This document shows, piece after piece, positions 61,453 to 64,000 of a DNA stretch of 64,000 bases (positions are counted from its first letter, which is position 1; each line of letters starts with the position of its first letter). Below the pieces are notes generated by a model, which saw nothing but the letters and a program-made list of their open reading frames with translations, made no database searches and was not told the origin of the DNA. Source of the DNA: Saccharothrix sp. NRRL B-16348 (lineage in GTDB: Bacteria; Actinomycetota; Actinomycetes; Mycobacteriales; Pseudonocardiaceae); contig NZ_LGED01000204.1 of assembly GCF_001280085.1 (NCBI RefSeq), positions 62,001 through 126,000 of the forward strand, read 5' to 3'. A program made the position numbers and the translations under genes.

Positions 61453-61650
61453 ATGACCGCCAATCCGCCTGGCGTCGACGAGCTCGATCCCGTGGAACTG
61501 GAACAGCAGTTCGCGGGCGACGAGGAACTGGTCGGCGAGCTCGACCCGAAGGACGACCTGCACGACGTGCCACCCGTGACGCCGACCGGCCACCACCAGA
61601 CGCACAGCGTCCCGGTGGACCTCGACGCCACGCCCGTGACCCGCAACTGA
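61453..61650 (+). CDS. Small acidic hypothetical protein, 65 aa
   Basis: Protein of 65 residues, strongly acidic (VDELDPVELEQQFAGDEEL, DPKDDLHDV), without TM helix or cysteine; no family recognised. The start is well supported by GAGGAGG five bases before the ATG. It lies 183 nt upstream of the sigma-factor gene on the same strand, but a hairpin between them suggests separate control. Function is unknown. Confidence 0.75.
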   Translation: MTANPPGVDELDPVELEQQFAGDEELVGELDPKDDLHDVPPVTPTGHHQTHSVPVDLDATPVTRN

Positions 61651-61726
61651 ACCTCTGGGGGAGGAAGGGGTGGCAGTCGGTCGGCTTCGAGGGGTGCCGA
61701 TCGGAGGTCGCCCGCAATTGGGGGGA

Positions 61727-61763
61727 GGCGGTCCGCGGTGCGAGGGGGGCATCGCGGACCGCC
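61727..61763 (+). promoter_or_regulatory. Hairpin in sigma-gene leader, overlapping a second one
   Basis: Perfect 11-bp stem GGCGGTCCGCG (61727-61737) / CGCGGACCGCC (61753-61763). Its right arm overlaps GCCGCC of an alternative hairpin GCCGCC-N7-GGCGGC (about 61761-61779), so the two cannot form together. This could be attenuation or a terminator; no T-tract follows. Confidence 0.45.
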
Positions 61764-61833
61764 GCCGCCCGGTGGCGGCGAAGGTGTGTGACGATCAGCT
61801 TCGGCTGGGGGACGCCGAGAAGGAGGTGACGAC

Positions 61834-62439
61834 GTGGGAGAACTGCGCACAGCCGGTGAGCGCCCACCGTGGGAGGGGCTCGACGGGACGGACCGGCACG
61901 CGGCCTGTGTCGTCGCCGCCCGCGACGGGGACCGCAGGGCCCTGGACGTGCTGGTCGCCGACCTGACGCCACTGGTGTGGCACGTCGCCCGAGGACACGG
62001 GCTGGACCGCAGCACCGCCGAGGACGTGGTGCAGACGGTCTGGCTCGCGCTGCTGCGGCACCTCGACCGGCTGGTCGAGCCGCGGGCGCTGGCCGGGTGG
62101 CTCGTCGTCGCGACGCGCCGCGAGGCCCAACGGACCTGGACACCCGCCCGTCGTGAAGCGGCGCTGAGCGACGAGCTGGCGGAACAACTGGAAAGCGAGT
62201 ACGGCCTGCCCGAGGACGCCGCCCTGGTCGACGACCGGGACCACCGGCTGTGGCGGGCCTTCGGCCGTTTGTCGCAGAAGTGCCAGGAACTTCTGCGGCT
62301 CACCGTGCTGGCCGGCCGGGCGGAGTACCGCGCGGTCGCCGAAGCACTGTCCATGCCGCGCGGCAGCATCGGCCCCACCCGGGGTCGGTGCCTGACCATG
62401 CTGCGCACACATCTCGACGCGGAAGGAGGATCGCGGTGA
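61834..62439 (+). CDS. ECF-like RNA polymerase sigma factor
   Basis: Sigma-70 family protein of 201 residues. Region 2 reads ALDVLVADLTPLVWHVARGH with STAEDVVQTVWLALLRHLDR (residues 38-80); region 4 reads WRAFGRLSQKCQELLRLTVL and EYRAVAEALSMPRGSIGPTR (about 145-190), the helix-turn-helix for -35 recognition. A strong AAGGAGGTGA site precedes the GTG at 61834. Its stop overlaps the next gene by GTGA. No anti-sigma factor with a typical zinc-binding ASD follows; the next two genes take that place. Its target promoters are unknown. Confidence 0.93.
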   Translation: MGELRTAGERPPWEGLDGTDRHAACVVAARDGDRRALDVLVADLTPLVWHVARGHGLDRSTAEDVVQTVWLALLRHLDRLVEPRALAGWLVVATRREAQRTWTPARREAALSDELAEQLESEYGLPEDAALVDDRDHRLWRAFGRLSQKCQELLRLTVLAGRAEYRAVAEALSMPRGSIGPTRGRCLTMLRTHLDAEGGSR

Positions 62440-62921
62440 ACGACATCGACCCGCGCAATGACCGCAGAGGCCAAGAGGACACCGCTGTCCTCACTGAACT
62501 GAACCGCCTGGTGTACGAGTTGGACGCGCCCCCACCGGGGCTCGTCGAACGCATCCAGTTCGCGGTGGCACTGGAGAACCTGGACGTCGAGGTGGCCCGC
62601 TGGGAACGCGCGGGCTCGTTCGCCGGCGTGCGCGGGGGCAGCCCCGGCACCATCACGTTCACCGTGGACAACCTGACGTTGATGGTGAACTTCACCTCCA
62701 TCGGCGCACGGCACCGCATCGACGGCTGGCTCGTGCCCGCGGGTGAGCACACCGTCGAGGTGAGGGTGGCCGAGCACGAGTCGAGCACCACCAAGGCAGA
62801 CGACGGTGGCCGGTTCGTGCTGTCCGACGTGCCCGCCGGCACCACGCAGATCGTGGTGCACCTGGTGAACTCGCGTGGCGAGCCGGGGCGGACGGTCGTG
62901 ACACCGACGATCATGTTGTAG
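62436..62921 (+). CDS. Two-part protein: helical N-terminus plus carboxypeptidase-regulatory-like domain
   Basis: Protein of 161 residues. Residues 15-60 form an amphipathic helical segment (LTELNRLVYELDAPPPGLVE, RIQFAVALENLDVEVARWE). From about residue 70 a beta-sandwich follows, like the carboxypeptidase regulatory domain: GTITFTVDNLTLMVNFTSIG, HRIDGWLVPAGEHTVEVRVA, ADDGGRFVLSDVPAGTTQIV and VHLVNSRGEPGRTVVT. No signal peptide or TM helix, so it is cytoplasmic. It overlaps the sigma gene by 4 nt. I infer, without proof, that the helical part binds the sigma factor and that the protein may be cleaved by the TPR-CHAT protein encoded next. Confidence 0.8.
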   Translation: MNDIDPRNDRRGQEDTAVLTELNRLVYELDAPPPGLVERIQFAVALENLDVEVARWERAGSFAGVRGGSPGTITFTVDNLTLMVNFTSIGARHRIDGWLVPAGEHTVEVRVAEHESSTTKADDGGRFVLSDVPAGTTQIVVHLVNSRGEPGRTVVTPTIML

Positions 62922-63068
62922 GGACGGTTCCGCCAGACGGCTCCAGGACGGCGTCACGGTGCGTCGACCGATCGTGGACTCACGGAGAGTAACCCGTTCG
63001 GCTGAGGGATAGCATCCACTAGACGGCTTCTCGGACACGTTCTGTGTGCTGGCATTAAGGACGTGTCC

Positions 63069-64000
63069 GTGTCTCGTGCTGCCCTGTCGGTCTCCCAACG
63101 CACTTCGAATGATCTCGAAATGGCGGTTGACCTGCACAAAAAGGCGTTCCGGGCGGCGTCGGGCGGTCGTCCGGCCGAGGCGGTGACGCTCCTGCGCCGA
63201 GCGCTCCGTGCACTGCCGGTGACGTCGTCGAGCGTCGAAGTGACCACGGTGCGCATCCGGGTCCTGATCACCCTGTCGTACGGCGAGGCGGAGACGGACT
63301 CGGTCGAGGACGGCCTGGCGCGCCTGCGGACGGCGGCCGAGCTGATCGCCACGCTGCCCGAGGGCCCGGACGCGGTCGGCCTGCGGGCGATCGTGAAGGA
63401 CCAGGAAGCCCTGATCCTGCACCGGGCCGGGCGGACCGCCGAGGCCATCGCGCTGTACGACGAGTCGGTGCGGCAGTTGGAGGCCGGGCGGGCGTCCGGC
63501 GCGGTCGGTGTCGCGACCCTGTCGACGGCCCTCATGAACCGCGGGTTGACCACCATCGCGTTCGGCCTGCCGGAGGCGGCGGAGCGGGACATGCGGCGCG
63601 CGATCGAGCTGGCCGAGGCCGAGGATCTACCGCTGCTGAAGGCGAAGGCGCTCGGGAACCTCGGCGACATCGCCCACCTGACGGGTGACATCCCGCGGGC
63701 GTTGGCGTACCACGAGCAGGCCGAACGGGTGTTCCGGCTGCTGGCGCCGGACCTGGTGGCGCGGACCCAGATCGACCGGGCGCGCGTGCTGCTGGCCGCG
63801 GGGTTGGCGGACGAGGCGGCCGGGCACCTGGACGAGGCGCTGGTCGTGCTGCGCCGGCGGCGCGTCGGCCAGGACCTGGCGGAAGCCGAACTGGCCCGTG
63901 CCGCCGCGGCCCTGCTGCAGGGCGACCCGACGACCGCGCGTCAACTGGCCGACCAGGCCCAACGCCGGTTCCGCCGACGTGGCAGCAAGTCGTGGGCCGA
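63069..64000 (+). CDS. TPR-rich protein of the TPR-CHAT class, 3' end outside window
   Basis: About 310 residues are visible before the window ends in frame. They consist of tetratricopeptide-like helical repeats: LHKKAFRAASGGRPAEAVTL, HRAGRTAEAIALYDESVRQL, MNRGLTTIAFGLPEAAERDM, AHLTGDIPRALAYHEQA, LDEALVVLRRRRVGQDLAEA and ARQLADQAQRRFRRRGSKSW. The ending RFRRRGxxxWA is characteristic of actinobacterial TPR proteins whose C-terminus is a CHAT caspase-like protease; that domain is inferred, not seen. The start GTG at 63069 has AAGGA upstream and a -10-like TAAGGA at 7 nt; a GTG two codons earlier is possible. It has its own promoter region of about 145 nt. Confidence 0.85.
   Translation, partial: MSRAALSVSQRTSNDLEMAVDLHKKAFRAASGGRPAEAVTLLRRALRALPVTSSSVEVTTVRIRVLITLSYGEAETDSVEDGLARLRTAAELIATLPEGPDAVGLRAIVKDQEALILHRAGRTAEAIALYDESVRQLEAGRASGAVGVATLSTALMNRGLTTIAFGLPEAAERDMRRAIELAEAEDLPLLKAKALGNLGDIAHLTGDIPRALAYHEQAERVFRLLAPDLVARTQIDRARVLLAAGLADEAAGHLDEALVVLRRRRVGQDLAEAELARAAAALLQGDPTTARQLADQAQRRFRRRGSKSWA

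Noticed and set aside
61670..61966. 98-codon frame starting just after the acidic 65-aa gene
   Set aside because: It overlaps the sigma gene out of frame and runs through the leader hairpins; the codon usage does not fit.

Overview
This 64-kb window is a chromosomal segment of a high-GC actinomycete, most likely of the order Pseudonocardiales (Saccharothrix/Actinosynnema/Lentzea-like). That placement is inferred from very GC-rich third positions, abundant GTG starts and GTGA/ATGA stop-start overlaps, a four-gene conservon, a mycothiol-type DinB protein, DasR-like operators and many TANNNT boxes 6-8 nt before a start codon (leaderless promoters). No rRNA, tRNA, insertion sequence, prophage or CRISPR array was seen.

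1-18.8 kb: housekeeping and small-regulator genes. These are an MFS exporter (cut by the left edge), a MarR regulator, a purine (NCS2) permease, a DUF2530 membrane protein, a sacsin/Hsp90-like ATPase coupled to a DUF3027 protein, a glutaminyl-cyclase lipoprotein, a threonine-dehydratase-like enzyme, a second MFS protein, a DUF2771 lipoprotein, a cold-shock protein, two HAD phosphatases, TetR and MarR regulators, a Gfo/Idh oxidoreductase, a metallophosphatase and a DinB-type isomerase. A 126-bp nested palindrome lies at 11.1 kb.

18.9-39.7 kb: molybdenum cofactor genes (moaA-moaD and moaC-mog-moaE) flank a resuscitation-promoting factor gene with a CRP-type box and a long leader. Then come malic enzyme, a helicase-associated protein, a cvnA-B-C-D conservon, four tandem paralogues of an eight-cysteine membrane-anchored family, and an XPB/Ercc3 helicase. 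From memory, much of 1-40 kb is collinear with M. tuberculosis Rv0861c-Rv0883c, with the conservon and the eight-cysteine genes inserted.

39.6-45.4 kb: more variable genes. These are an XRE-DUF5753/DUF397 pair with two uncharacterised companions, menC, a VapBC45-like toxin-antitoxin pair, and a SigG-like sigma factor coupled to an esterase.

45.4-55.9 kb: a leftward molybdenum hydroxylase operon. It runs AraC regulator, MoxR ATPase, VWA protein, XdhC, CoxS, CoxL, CoxM, CoxG and a CapA-like lipoprotein that seems to begin at a CTG codon overlapping the coxG stop. The CoxL loop is of the AYRGAGR type, so CO is probably not the substrate. The moa genes in the same window would supply its cofactor.

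56-61.3 kb: a chitooligosaccharide-type ABC operon (binding protein, two permeases, GH20 hexosaminidase) and cutC, with DasR-like operators at both ends of cutC.

61.4-64 kb: the most unusual part. An ECF-like sigma factor overlaps a small two-part protein, followed by a TPR protein of the type that normally ends in a CHAT caspase-like protease; its C-terminus lies outside the window. The layout recalls the sigma / inhibitor / TPR-CHAT relay of type III-E CRISPR systems, but no CRISPR is present.
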